A stretch of 46,584 nucleotides of DNA from JAJPHC01 sp035255945 (GTDB lineage: Bacteria > Acidobacteriota > Thermoanaerobaculia > Gp7-AA8). The stretch lies in contig DATEZA010000279.1 of the NCBI GenBank assembly GCA_035255945.1, forward strand, positions 1 to 46,584, written 5' to 3'. Made by a program: the position numbers and the translations under genes. This document shows positions 15,648 through 23,712 of this stretch, in pieces (the first letter of the stretch is position 1; every line of letters begins with the position of its first letter). The notes beneath the pieces are model-generated. The model saw only the letters and a list, made by a program, of their open reading frames with translations. It was not told where the DNA came from and ran no database searches.

Positions 15648-16135
15648 GCGAGACGCCCGTTGGGACCGAAGAGGCGGCTGAGATATGCACGAATCAGCAC
15701 CGGCAGGTATTCGTTCGTGAACTCTTCCGTTCCGTAGACTGAGCTTTTTCCGAACATTCCGGCATAGCTCAGATTTCCCGACGCCGACACACTGATCGAA
15801 AACAGCCGCCGCGGCTCGCGATACCACTCGATCGAAACTTCCCCATCGGGATCTGCGCTGATCTCGGGTGCCGGTAATTCGAGCGGCATATGACTGAGCA
15901 GCCTGATTGCGTGACGAGCGGATTTCAGATTGACCGGCGCAGAACCGTACCCGTCCCAATTCGGAGCGGAGGCATCCTCCAGAACCGTCAGCAGCCCCGA
16001 AAAGGCGTGGCGCAGAGGAGCGCCTGACAAAGGCGCCTGAATGTGGTCGCGGCTGATCTCAACCTCCTTGCGGCGAATGAGGTTCGCTTCGAGGCCGACG
16101 GCCTCGCTCATATCCGCGACCAGACACAGCGTCAT
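15644..16135 (-). CDS. Hypothetical protein of the accessory operon
   Basis: A 163-residue protein. ASAPNWDGYGSAPVN, PAPEISADPDGEVSIEWYREP and LFSISVSASGNLSYAGMFG are conserved-looking blocks of a small family seen, to my recollection, in sporadic accessory operons. The ATG at 16135 overlaps the stop of the broken TIGR04255-type gene upstream (ATGA), and its own stop overlaps the next GTG. The function is not known. The tight overlaps suggest the operon products work together, for example as a complex. Confidence 0.6.
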   Translation of the reverse strand: MTLCLVADMSEAVGLEANLIRRKEVEISRDHIQAPLSGAPLRHAFSGLLTVLEDASAPNWDGYGSAPVNLKSARHAIRLLSHMPLELPAPEISADPDGEVSIEWYREPRRLFSISVSASGNLSYAGMFGKSSVYGTEEFTNEYLPVLIRAYLSRLFGPNGRLA

Positions 16136-16667
16136 TCGAATTCCTCCAGCGCGAGCTCCGTGAGGCTCCCAAAGAAAATACGGTTTTTCATGTCGCGAAG
16201 TTCCGCGAATCTCGCCCAAACCTCGTCATTCACCGGCGATTCGTCGACGGCAAAGGAATCGGTGTCCAGGATCACCGACATCCCCGTGTCGCTCGGTTCG
16301 AGAACCTGTGTAACGCGCGACGCTATACCGGCACGCTCGTCGTTTAAAACCATCCGCACGACCGAACTGTTCAACTCCGCGGTCGTAAAGGTCTCCGGCA
16401 GAGCAGGCGTCGCAGTGAGATATCGATCGAGAGGGCGGATCGGCAGATGTAGCCTTCGTCCGGATCGCGACTTGCGTACGTTGACCCGCTCTGCGTGAGG
16501 TCAATCAACGTGTCGTAGCTTCTTTGCTTTTCGCACACCGGGAAGTCCGGCGTGACGGCTTCACGAAAACGATCGAGTTGCCCTGATTCAAAATCCGACA
16601 CCGACACTCGCAAATCGACAACTGCCTCGCGAATGGGAGCGCGATTGAGATGCCTGATCGTTGCCAT
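16132..16667 (-). pseudogene. TIGR04255-family gene with internal deletion and frameshift
   Basis: The N-terminal piece (16667 down to about 16437) reads RHLNRAPIREAVVDLRVSV, VCEKQRSYDTLIDL and DEGYICRS, the family start. The C-terminal piece (about 16440 down to 16132) lies in another frame: PLDRYLTATPALP, VTQVLEPSDTG, VILDTDSFAVDE and ELRDMKNRIFFGSLTE, the family end. Between them the middle (very roughly 80 residues expected) is absent, and the join shifts frame around 16437-16440. TIGR04255 proteins are usually about 250 residues; here 178 codons span both parts. The operon neighbours look intact. Each part could still be translated separately, since a TTG start at 16374 overlaps the TGA of the first part. 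Confidence 0.65.
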
Positions 16668-16669
16668 GG

Positions 16670-16876
16670 TCAACGCTTCGTCGCTCGGCTGACGGTGTCC
16701 GCGGCATTCAAACCGAACGTTTCGTGCAGATAAGCGGCGATGATCCGCTCCGCGGCTTCTGCTGCCGTTTTGCCAAAGTGGCCTGTCTGCACCAGGCGTT
16801 GCAGTTCAGTCACCACGTGAGGCGTAGTCGACACGGTGAGCGTCGACGTCGGCAAGTCGTTCGGTTGCCTCGGCAC
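16670..16876 (-). CDS. Small ribbon-helix-helix-like protein, first gene of the accessory operon
   Basis: A 68-residue protein. STLTVSTTPHVVTELQRLVQTGHFGKTAAEAAERIIAAYL has the strand-helix-helix pattern of small RHH or antitoxin-like proteins, with the common TGxxGKTAAEAAERII helix. The start is GTG 16876. It is two bases upstream of the TIGR04255-type gene and lies behind a 22-base palindrome (16898-16919) that could be its own operator. This suggests an autoregulated operon. DNA binding is inferred from pattern only. Confidence 0.6.
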   Translation of the reverse strand: MPRQPNDLPTSTLTVSTTPHVVTELQRLVQTGHFGKTAAEAAERIIAAYLHETFGLNAADTVSRATKR

Positions 16877-16897
16877 CGCTCGATGTTACGCGCTTTT

Positions 16898-16919
16898 GAA
16901 TGCCATTGTTTGGGCATTC
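16898..16919. promoter_or_regulatory. Palindromic operator candidate upstream of the accessory operon
   Basis: GAATGCC at 16898-16904 and GGCATTC at 16913-16919 are a perfect 7-base inverted repeat with an 8-base spacer, 22 bases upstream of the GTG start of the RHH-like gene. The position suits autorepression by that protein. Confidence 0.5.
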
Positions 16920-16987
16920 TTTTGGCCATGCTCGAATTACCATCCCGACAACGACTTTCCGTCTTTACCTGTTGCCGTTATTGCGCG

Positions 16988-17016
16988 TTGACGTCATTCC
17001 GTCCCGCCCCTAAAAT
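16988..17016 (+). promoter_or_regulatory. Sigma-70-type promoter for the Cys-rich secreted protein gene
   Basis: TTGACG at 16988-16993, a 17-base spacer and TAAAAT at 17011-17016. A leader of about 40 bases follows, with GGAAG as ribosome binding site before ATG 17061. Confidence 0.6.
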
Positions 17017-17060
17017 CCGCGCTCCCCCAACGCAGCACCAATCATGAAAGGAAGAGTTGT

Positions 17061-17780
17061 ATGAATTTCAACCCAGGGAGAGTCCTGCTCTGTTCAATGT
17101 TGCTGAGCCTCGTCGCGGGGCTTGCAACCGCCGACACGGACGCGGCAAAAGTGTTTCATGGCGCGATTTACGTCGAGAGCTATAACCAGGTGATGGTCAT
17201 CGCGATCGACACGGAAGGCGCATCCCAGCGCGACGGCAATGCGGACAACGTGTTCGTCGTCGCTACTCCTGATTCGTTCGACACGCCGATCTCATATCGC
17301 TGGACGAACGCAAACCTCGTCTTCAAGCCGAGCGGTCTGATGGTGACTTCGCCGTCCGATCGCGAAGCGCTCATCGTCACCTTCGAGCGCGACATCCCGC
17401 GCGCGACGTTCGCCGCACCGGCGGACTTCCGCACCACGCGCGTCTCGAACGCCATCGGGCTCGCGCATCACAGCTCGCTCGCGTCGGTCTATCCGATGGA
17501 GCTCATGCCGCGCGGCCACATGAAGAGCAGCCGCGCCGGCAGCAACACGTACGAGAACGACTGGTTCCGCCAGCCCTTCAATCAGGATTGGAACTCCTCC
17601 GGCGGCTCCGGCGGTGGCAGCGGTTGCACCTCCGGCGGCAGCGGATCGACGTCGTGCTCGATCAGCGGCTGCGCGTCGACGTCGTACAAGAACGACTGCT
17701 CCGTCACCTGCTTCTCCGGCTACTACGCCTGCTGCAACTGCGGCAGCTGCATCTGCTTGCGGTACGACGGCAGACCCTAG
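17061..17780 (+). CDS. Secreted protein with a Cys-rich C-terminal tail
   Basis: A 239-residue protein with a signal peptide (MNFNPGRVLLCSMLLSLVAGLATA) and a beta-rich domain of about 120 residues (VMVIAIDTEGASQRDGNADNVFVV, VSNAIGLAHH). A Gly/Ser-rich linker and a final 50 residues with about ten cysteines (TSCSISGCAS, NDCSVTCFSGYYACCNCGSC) follow. The beta domain is homologous to most of the next gene product, which lacks the tail. The tail looks like a disulfide-rich or metal-binding knot. No known family is recognised. A strong promoter and a clear ribosome binding site precede it. Confidence 0.75.
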   Translation: MNFNPGRVLLCSMLLSLVAGLATADTDAAKVFHGAIYVESYNQVMVIAIDTEGASQRDGNADNVFVVATPDSFDTPISYRWTNANLVFKPSGLMVTSPSDREALIVTFERDIPRATFAAPADFRTTRVSNAIGLAHHSSLASVYPMELMPRGHMKSSRAGSNTYENDWFRQPFNQDWNSSGGSGGGSGCTSGGSGSTSCSISGCASTSYKNDCSVTCFSGYYACCNCGSCICLRYDGRP

Positions 17781-17803
17781 TTACGGATACGCGTCTGCAT
17801 CTT

Positions 17804-17863
17804 CGGACAGCGGACAGCGGACAGCAGACAGCGGGGGACCGGTTCTCCTGCTGTCCGCTGTCC
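17804..17863. repeat. Family G inverted repeat of CGGACAG units
   Basis: CGGACAGCGGACAGCGGACA and a few more units, then CTGCTGTCCGCTGTCC, form a hairpin between the two paralogous genes. It may be a terminator or a spreading repeat. Confidence 0.75.
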
Positions 17864-17906
17864 CACCTTTACGGAATGCCACCCGGCCGCTATGATGCGC
17901 CGTCCC

Positions 17907-18311
17907 ATGAAACGGATGGCCATCATTGCGGCGCTCCTGATCGCCGTCTCCGCGTACGGCGGGAACAACACCACGTTCACCGGCAGCGGTGACGTGTCGG
18001 TCAAGAGCTTCGACAAAGTGGTCGTGATCGCATTCGACGCGAACGGCGACGGCACTCCCGATCGCGCATTCGTCGTCGGACTCGAGCAGCCGCTCGACAA
18101 AGCACTCGACCTTCGTTGGCCGCATGTCAGCGTCGAGCTGAGCGAGAAGTCGCTCAGCATCATCGACAGCGCGAATCACCGCGCGCTCGTCGTCGACGCG
18201 AAAGCGCCCGCCGATTTCGCGGTGACGCGCCTCACGCACGCGATCGGCATCGCCCACCACTGGGACCTCAAACCCGACTTCAAGCTCGAGAGTCTCGCAG
18301 CGAACTGGTGA
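17907..18311 (+). CDS. Secreted paralogue of the Cys-rich protein, without the tail
   Basis: A 134-residue protein with a signal peptide (MKRMAIIAALLIAVSAYG) and a domain aligning with residues about 30-150 of the preceding protein: VVVIAFDANGDGTPDRAFVV, a central NHRALVVDAKAPADFAVTRL and THAIGIAHHWDL. The DANGDGTPD stretch resembles a calcium-binding loop. The pair probably arose by tandem duplication, with the Cys-rich tail gained or lost. The start at ATG 17907 is preferred because TATGAT at 17891-17896 may be the -10 box; ATG 17892 is the alternative. The function is unknown. Confidence 0.7.
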   Translation: MKRMAIIAALLIAVSAYGGNNTTFTGSGDVSVKSFDKVVVIAFDANGDGTPDRAFVVGLEQPLDKALDLRWPHVSVELSEKSLSIIDSANHRALVVDAKAPADFAVTRLTHAIGIAHHWDLKPDFKLESLAANW

Positions 18312-18345
18312 TTCATCCGGTGCGCGTCGTGCAATCAAAACGCGC

Positions 18346-18975
18346 ATGGAAATGAAGACCTACAAAGCGAAACAGTTCAATCTCAGCGGACTCACCGGCA
18401 TTTCCGACAAGACGCTGGAGATGCACTTCAAGCTGTACGAAGGCTACGTCACCAACACCAACACGCTGACGCAGCGCATCGGCGACATCCTCGCCGACGG
18501 CAAGGTCGACCAGGAAGAAATGCCCGCCTACTCCGAGCTCACCCGCAGGCTCGGCTTCGAATACAACGGCATGGTGCTGCACGAGTACTACTTCGGCAAC
18601 ATGAAGAACGGCGGCGGCAGCGATCCCGACAAGCGGTCGGAATTCATGCAGTCGGTGGCGCGCAGCTTCCCGTCATACGAGATCTGGAAGGCGGACTTCG
18701 TCAGCGTCGGAAAGATGCGAGGCGTCGGCTGGGCCATCTGCTATCTCGATCCGGCGAACGGACTCGTCTCCAATCACTGGATCGAGCTGCACGAGACCGG
18801 CAACGTCGCCGGCTTCGTCCCGCTGCTGGTGATGGACGTGTGGGAGCACGCGTTCCTGCTCGACTACAAGCCGGCCGATCGCCCGAAGTACATCGAGGCG
18901 TTCATGGCGAATGTCGATTGGAACGTGGTGGAGAACCGCATCAGCGCAGTTCAGGTCACGGCAAACGCGCGCTGA
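18346..18975 (+). CDS. Divergent Fe/Mn superoxide dismutase
   Basis: A 209-residue protein. The four metal ligands of the Fe/Mn SOD fold can be placed: His27 (EMHFKLYEGYVTNTN, where typical enzymes have HHKxHHxxYV), His79 (LHEYYFGNM), Asp164 and His168 (MDVWEHAFLLDYKP). The C-terminal IEAFMANVDWNVVENRI is also typical. The N-terminal helices lack the usual second His and Tyr context, so it is a divergent branch, seen by recollection in Acidobacteriota and Bacteroidota. It should disproportionate superoxide, but activity with these changed second-shell residues is uncertain. No signal peptide is present, so it acts in the cytoplasm. Confidence 0.75.
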   Translation: MEMKTYKAKQFNLSGLTGISDKTLEMHFKLYEGYVTNTNTLTQRIGDILADGKVDQEEMPAYSELTRRLGFEYNGMVLHEYYFGNMKNGGGSDPDKRSEFMQSVARSFPSYEIWKADFVSVGKMRGVGWAICYLDPANGLVSNHWIELHETGNVAGFVPLLVMDVWEHAFLLDYKPADRPKYIEAFMANVDWNVVENRISAVQVTANAR

Positions 18976-19005
18976 AACTGACGAAACCGGAAGGAGGCCC
19001 GGCCC

Positions 19006-22000
19006 TCAAACGCCGCCGGCCGGGCCGGCTTCAGGTGTTGGCGCTGGCGTACCGACCAGCTCCACCGTCCCCTTCCGCTCCAGTTTTCCCCATCCCGCGC
19101 GGATGCCGGAGATCGCGGTTTTGATCGACTTCAGCAGCACCGCATACATCAGCTGCCGGTACAGGAAGCGCTGCCAGAAGAGCCAGACCAGCATCTTCGG
19201 ATCCTCGCGATCGAGCTTGAACGCGACCGCCGATCCGATCAGCTCCATGACGAAGAAGAACGCGTACATCAGCGCGATGACGTACATCTGTCCCGCCGCG
19301 ACATGAATCGGCTGCCAGTCCTGCGCGAGGTCGCGGCGGAACGAGGCGTGAATCGTCATCGCGACCGTCCAGAGAATCTGCAGATCGACCAGCGGCGACA
19401 GCGCCTGATACGCGATCTGGAACAGCCAGAGCGACGGCAGCATCAAGCGTCCGAACCAGCCGTAGCGGCCGATTGCGCGCCGATGCTTCCAGAGACATTG
19501 CAACGTGCCGAACGCCCAGCGGAACCGCTGCTTGTACAGGTTCTTGAACGAGTCCGGCGCCTCGGTGTAGCCGATCGCATCCGTCTCCGTATCGACGCGC
19601 CAGCCGATCCGGCGCACACGCCACGTCAGATCCATATCCTCGGCCATCGTGTCGGTCGAGTAACCGCCCGCCTGCACGATCGCTTCACGCCGCCACGCAC
19701 CCACCGCGCCCGGCACCACCGACACCGAATTGAGCACCGAGTACGCGCGCCGGTCGAGGTTCTGACTGGTGATGTATTCGATCGCCTGCCAGTACGTCAG
19801 CGGATTGATGCGATTGCCGACCTTCACGTTGCCGGCAACGGTTCCGACGAGCGGATCGGCGAAGCGGCGCACCAGTTTGCTGATCGTGTCGCGCGCGAAG
19901 ATCGTGTCGGCATCGAGCGCGATGATGATCTCGCCCGTCGCCACCGCGATGCCGCGATTCAGCGCCGCAGCTTTGCCCGCGTTCTCCTGATGCATCACCT
20001 GCACGCGCGCATCGCCGCGATACGCGCGCACCACTTCCGCTGACGTTTCGTCCGCCGAGCCGTCGTCGACCACGATCACATCGAGCGTGCCGGCGTAATC
20101 GTTCGCCAGCACCGCCTGCAGCGTGCGCACGATCACCATCGCTTCGTTGTACGCCGCGATCACCACCGTCACCGGCGGCCGGTACGAGTCATCGAAGTTG
20201 CGATGCTTGCGTTCCCTGTGCTTCGCGATCAGCGCGAGCACGGTGATGAACAGCACGCGGAGTGTGCCGAGGATGATGGCGGAGATGAAAGCGATGGTGA
20301 GGAAGACTTCGAAGAGGTACATCGCCTCGAACACGATGCGGTCGCTGGCGAGCATCAGCGTGTCGGAATTCTTCACCCGCGGGTTCACGTCTTCGCGCGT
20401 CGCGTTCACCAGCGCCGACACCGTCACGAACTTCTTCCCGCGCTTCTGCAGCGCATCGACGAGCATCGGGATCAGCTTCACCGTTTCGGCGCGATCGCCG
20501 CCGCCGTCGTGCAGCAGGATGCAGCTGCCGTGCTCCGTCTCCACCTGCTGCAGCACGACCTCGAGCATCTCTTTCGCCGTGCGTTTCTTGATCGTGCCGT
20601 CTTCGTTGCGCTCCTCGAGCTTCCAGTCCTGCGGATCGAGGAACTCCAGCACGGTGATGTAGTTCATCTCCGACGCCTGCACGATCGGCTGCACTTCTTC
20701 CGCGGCGCTCGGCTCCGCGTCGGCGTTGTACGGCGGACGGAAGAGCAGCGTCGATCGATGCAGCAGACTCTGGAACACGCGCTGTGTCGCGTTGAGCTCG
20801 AACTCCGCACGGATCGGCGGAATCGCTCCGATATTCGGATGCGTGTAGGTGTGATTCCCGAGCTCGTGTCCCTCCGCCCAGATGCGCTTCACGAGCCCCG
20901 GATAGCGATCCGCGTTCTGTCCGATGAGGAAGAACGTCGCCTTCACGTTCAGCTTCTTCAGCACATCGAGCATCTGTCCGGTGTACGGACTGGCGGGCCC
21001 GTCATCGATGGTCAGCGCGATCAGATCGGGGTTGTAGCCGCTCCGCTGGATGACGTACGAAGTGGGGAACGCGTGGTAGACCTCGTCGAGGAAGAGACCG
21101 GTTTTCTCATCCGTCTCCATGTCGCGGCGTCCCGCTTTCGGCAACGCGGCAACGCGCGCGATCTCGCCGTCGCCGACGAATTCGACGTCGTACGGGAAAC
21201 TGATCTCGCGCAATCCCGCGCGATCGGGCTTGAACGCCAATCGGTCGCGGCGGATGAATTTGAAGATCGACGGATCGGTCGAGCCGAGGACCCAGACCGC
21301 GACACCGCGAGGTCCGTACGGTTGCGCGAACATCCATTCATTCGCCGCCGTGATCGCGTCGAGCATCCACACTTCGTGCTCGATGCCGTCGTCATCGACA
21401 TAGAAGAATGTTGGGTTGAGGGCCTGGTCGTCGAAGTCGATGATCTTCTCCGGCGACTCGCCCGGGTGATAGCGGCTCGCCAGCACGAGCGCGCCCTGGT
21501 ACGTGAGCGGATCGGCCCACTCGCGGTTCTCCGCCCAGTCGTACGCGTAGTTCGCCAGTCCCATCACCAGCTTCTCGCGCGGCACGTTGTTCACGGCGCG
21601 CAGCAGCACCTGCCGGAAGAAGTTGATCGATGAGATCGGGCCCGGCTTGCTCGTCGAGCTGTGCTCGTCGTACGCCATCACCACCACGAAATCGCAGACG
21701 CGCGACACCGCGCGCCAGTCGAGCGGCTTCGGTGCTTCGAGGTCCGCGGAGACGACGAGTCCGTGCGGCGCAAACTCCGTTTTCACGCGCTCCAGGAACG
21801 GGATCAACAGCGGATAGTCCGCCGTATCGAGGTTTTCGAAATCGATGTTGATGCCCTGGAAGTGATTGGTGAGGATCCAGTTCTCGAGCTGCAGGATCAC
21901 GCGCCGCTGCAGCGCCGGATCGACGAGAAACGTGTGCACGCGCTTCGGATCGAAATCCGACTGCTGCGCGTTGCTGAGGATCGGCACGATGTTGAGGTTG

Positions 22001-22518
22001 TTGTCGTGCGCGACCTTCAGCACTTCGACGTTGTGCGGCACGGTCTCCAGATCCCAGTCCCGGAAGTCGAGGCCCTTGCCGTCCGTCTTCAGATGAACCC
22101 ACGCCGGCAGCAGGTGCGTCATGTGCGATGCGTTCGCGTGCAGCGAATGGAGTCCCGTCTCCTGCCACGGCGCGTAGAAGGCGGCGACGATTCCGCCGCC
22201 GGTCACCGGCGGCAGCGCAGCTTTCCTGCTGCGAATGGCCCGCTCGGTCACGATCTGGTTGAGCAGCTTGTCGCGCGCCTTCAACGCGATGTATTGCTGC
22301 ATGCGCGATTGATGGCGCGGCAGCCGCACGGCCCGGCGCAGAGTCCGTTTCAGCTCCGAGGTGAGCCCCGGCATGTCGGGAAGAAACGGGGTTGAAACGA
22401 GACTGATCAGGAAGAGGCTGACGACGACGACAGACAGCAGTCCAAGGATCGTACTGATCCGTTTGACCCACCACCATCGCTTGCGCGACGGATCGAAAAA
22501 AACTGCACTGTCGGACAC
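19006..22518 (-). CDS. Trimodular exopolysaccharide enzyme: GH18-like + NodB deacetylase + GT2 synthase
   Basis: A 1170-residue membrane protein. There is one N-terminal membrane helix (about 20-42) and a GH18-like domain (about 105-425) with GINIDFEN at 222-229, where Asp226 and Glu228 match the catalytic motif. A NodB polysaccharide deacetylase follows (about 498-705) with TIDDGP at 503-508 and the zinc motif NHTYTH at 555-560. After a membrane helix (about 735-765) comes a processive GT2 domain (about 780-1005) with VVDDGS, DAD at 869-871, ED at 960-961 and QRFRW at 997-1001, then more membrane helices. The set matches PgaB-like hydrolase/deacetylase and PgaC-like synthase in one chain, so a partly deacetylated beta-1,6-GlcNAc-type polymer is the likely product. 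Start GTG 22518. Confidence 0.9.
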   Translation of the reverse strand: MSDSAVFFDPSRKRWWWVKRISTILGLLSVVVVSLFLISLVSTPFLPDMPGLTSELKRTLRRAVRLPRHQSRMQQYIALKARDKLLNQIVTERAIRSRKAALPPVTGGGIVAAFYAPWQETGLHSLHANASHMTHLLPAWVHLKTDGKGLDFRDWDLETVPHNVEVLKVAHDNNLNIVPILSNAQQSDFDPKRVHTFLVDPALQRRVILQLENWILTNHFQGINIDFENLDTADYPLLIPFLERVKTEFAPHGLVVSADLEAPKPLDWRAVSRVCDFVVVMAYDEHSSTSKPGPISSINFFRQVLLRAVNNVPREKLVMGLANYAYDWAENREWADPLTYQGALVLASRYHPGESPEKIIDFDDQALNPTFFYVDDDGIEHEVWMLDAITAANEWMFAQPYGPRGVAVWVLGSTDPSIFKFIRRDRLAFKPDRAGLREISFPYDVEFVGDGEIARVAALPKAGRRDMETDEKTGLFLDEVYHAFPTSYVIQRSGYNPDLIALTIDDGPASPYTGQMLDVLKKLNVKATFFLIGQNADRYPGLVKRIWAEGHELGNHTYTHPNIGAIPPIRAEFELNATQRVFQSLLHRSTLLFRPPYNADAEPSAAEEVQPIVQASEMNYITVLEFLDPQDWKLEERNEDGTIKKRTAKEMLEVVLQQVETEHGSCILLHDGGGDRAETVKLIPMLVDALQKRGKKFVTVSALVNATREDVNPRVKNSDTLMLASDRIVFEAMYLFEVFLTIAFISAIILGTLRVLFITVLALIAKHRERKHRNFDDSYRPPVTVVIAAYNEAMVIVRTLQAVLANDYAGTLDVIVVDDGSADETSAEVVRAYRGDARVQVMHQENAGKAAALNRGIAVATGEIIIALDADTIFARDTISKLVRRFADPLVGTVAGNVKVGNRINPLTYWQAIEYITSQNLDRRAYSVLNSVSVVPGAVGAWRREAIVQAGGYSTDTMAEDMDLTWRVRRIGWRVDTETDAIGYTEAPDSFKNLYKQRFRWAFGTLQCLWKHRRAIGRYGWFGRLMLPSLWLFQIAYQALSPLVDLQILWTVAMTIHASFRRDLAQDWQPIHVAAGQMYVIALMYAFFFVMELIGSAVAFKLDREDPKMLVWLFWQRFLYRQLMYAVLLKSIKTAISGIRAGWGKLERKGTVELVGTPAPTPEAGPAGGV

Positions 22519-22549
22519 GCGTCTGACCTAAACACCAAACGTGGTACCT

Positions 22550-22646
22550 GTCATCCTGAGTCGCGCAGACGACGAAGGACCCGTAACCTGAAACCCCGGC
22601 GCGCCCGACTGACGGGTCCTTCGCCCTCTGCGGGGCTCAGGATGAC
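22550..22646. repeat. Palindromic repeat, family A copy 2
   Basis: 97 bases, GTCATCCTGAGTCGCGCAGA to GGGGCTCAGGATGAC, with the inner GAAGGACCCGTA / GACGGGTCCTTC pair. It is the same length as copy 1 at 12274 and sits between two divergent genes, so it is not a terminator here. Confidence 0.9.
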
Positions 22647-22691
22647 ACCCGTGGACGCAACCGAATCTCGGATTTCACGTAAAAGCAGATC

Positions 22692-23630
22692 ATGACCGAT
22701 TCGCTCATCGAAGTGCGAGCCCTGCGCAAGGAGTACCGCGCGGGGATCGGACGGCCGCCGATCACGGCGCTCGACGGTATCGATTTCACCGTGCGCGCCG
22801 GTGAACTGTTCGGCCTGCTCGGACCGAACGGCGCCGGCAAAACGACCACCGTGAAAATCATCCTCGGACTCACCGCCGCGACGAATGGCGTCGCGTTCAT
22901 GGGCGGGCGTCCGGTGACCGATCCCGAGAGCCGCCGCCGCGCCGGCTATCTGCCCGAGGGACACAAAATCCCCGGCTATCTCACCGCGCGTCAGGCGATG
23001 ACCATCTTCGGACGGATGTCCGGGATGTCGTCGAACGACATCAAAGAGCGCATTCCGCTGCTGCTCGAGAGCGTGCGTCTGCCGCAATGGGCCGATGTCC
23101 GCGTGAAGAAGTTCTCGAAGGGCATGACCCAGCGCCTCGGCCTCGCCTGCGCGCTGATTCATCGTCCGAACGTGCTGCTCCTCGACGAACCGACGGACGG
23201 CGTCGATCCGGTCGGCCGCCGCGAGATCCGCGATCTGTTGCGCGAAGAAGCGAAGAACGGCACGGCGGTGCTGCTCAACTCGCATCTGCTGTCGGAGATC
23301 GAGCTGACGTGCGATCGCGTCGCGGTGCTGCGCAACGGAAAGGTTGCGGCCGCGGGAACGATCGACGAGCTAACGCGGCGGACGGAGAAGTACAAGATGA
23401 TCGCGGCTCCGATCGACGACTCGCTGCTCGCGATGTTCCGCGAGAGCGGCGCAGGAGTGGAGCGCGTGAACGGCCATCTGGTGCTGTCGGTGAACGATCT
23501 GGCGCACCTCAATACGCTGGTCGACGGTCTGCGCGCGCGCGGCGGAATGCTCAGCGAGCTCGCGCCGGTGCGCTCGACGCTGGAAGACGTGTTCGTTGAT
23601 TTGATCAAAGCACCGGAGGCACAACCATGA
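22692..23630 (+). CDS. ABC transporter ATP-binding protein
   Basis: A 312-residue protein with Walker A GPNGAGKT (44-51), the Q-loop region LPEGHKIPGYLTARQ, signature FSKGMTQRLG (141-150), Walker B VLLLDEPTDGVDP (161-173) and the H-loop LNSHLLSE. The C-terminal extension (about 220-312) is as in ABC-2 type exporters, such as NatA/CcmA-like proteins. The start ATG at 22692 is six bases after a TAAAAG box. It forms an operon with the permease downstream, but an inserted repeat now separates them. Confidence 0.93.
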   Translation: MTDSLIEVRALRKEYRAGIGRPPITALDGIDFTVRAGELFGLLGPNGAGKTTTVKIILGLTAATNGVAFMGGRPVTDPESRRRAGYLPEGHKIPGYLTARQAMTIFGRMSGMSSNDIKERIPLLLESVRLPQWADVRVKKFSKGMTQRLGLACALIHRPNVLLLDEPTDGVDPVGRREIRDLLREEAKNGTAVLLNSHLLSEIELTCDRVAVLRNGKVAAAGTIDELTRRTEKYKMIAAPIDDSLLAMFRESGAGVERVNGHLVLSVNDLAHLNTLVDGLRARGGMLSELAPVRSTLEDVFVDLIKAPEAQP

Positions 23631-23637
23631 CCAAGGA

Positions 23638-23692
23638 GTGCGGCGGCCATGCCGCCGCTGATTCCTGCAAGGGCGGCCATGCCGCCCGCCCA
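23638..23692. repeat. Family H repeat (GGCGGCCATGCCGCC units) between ABC genes
   Basis: Two palindromic units, GGCGGCCATGCCGCC, are separated by a short spacer. They fall inside a 29-codon frame (23627-23716) whose ATG overlaps the stop of the ATPase gene and whose TGA overlaps the ATG of the permease. Translational coupling is thus kept across the insertion. Confidence 0.75.
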
Positions 23693-23712
23693 AAACCGAG
23701 GCGGCGAGTCCA

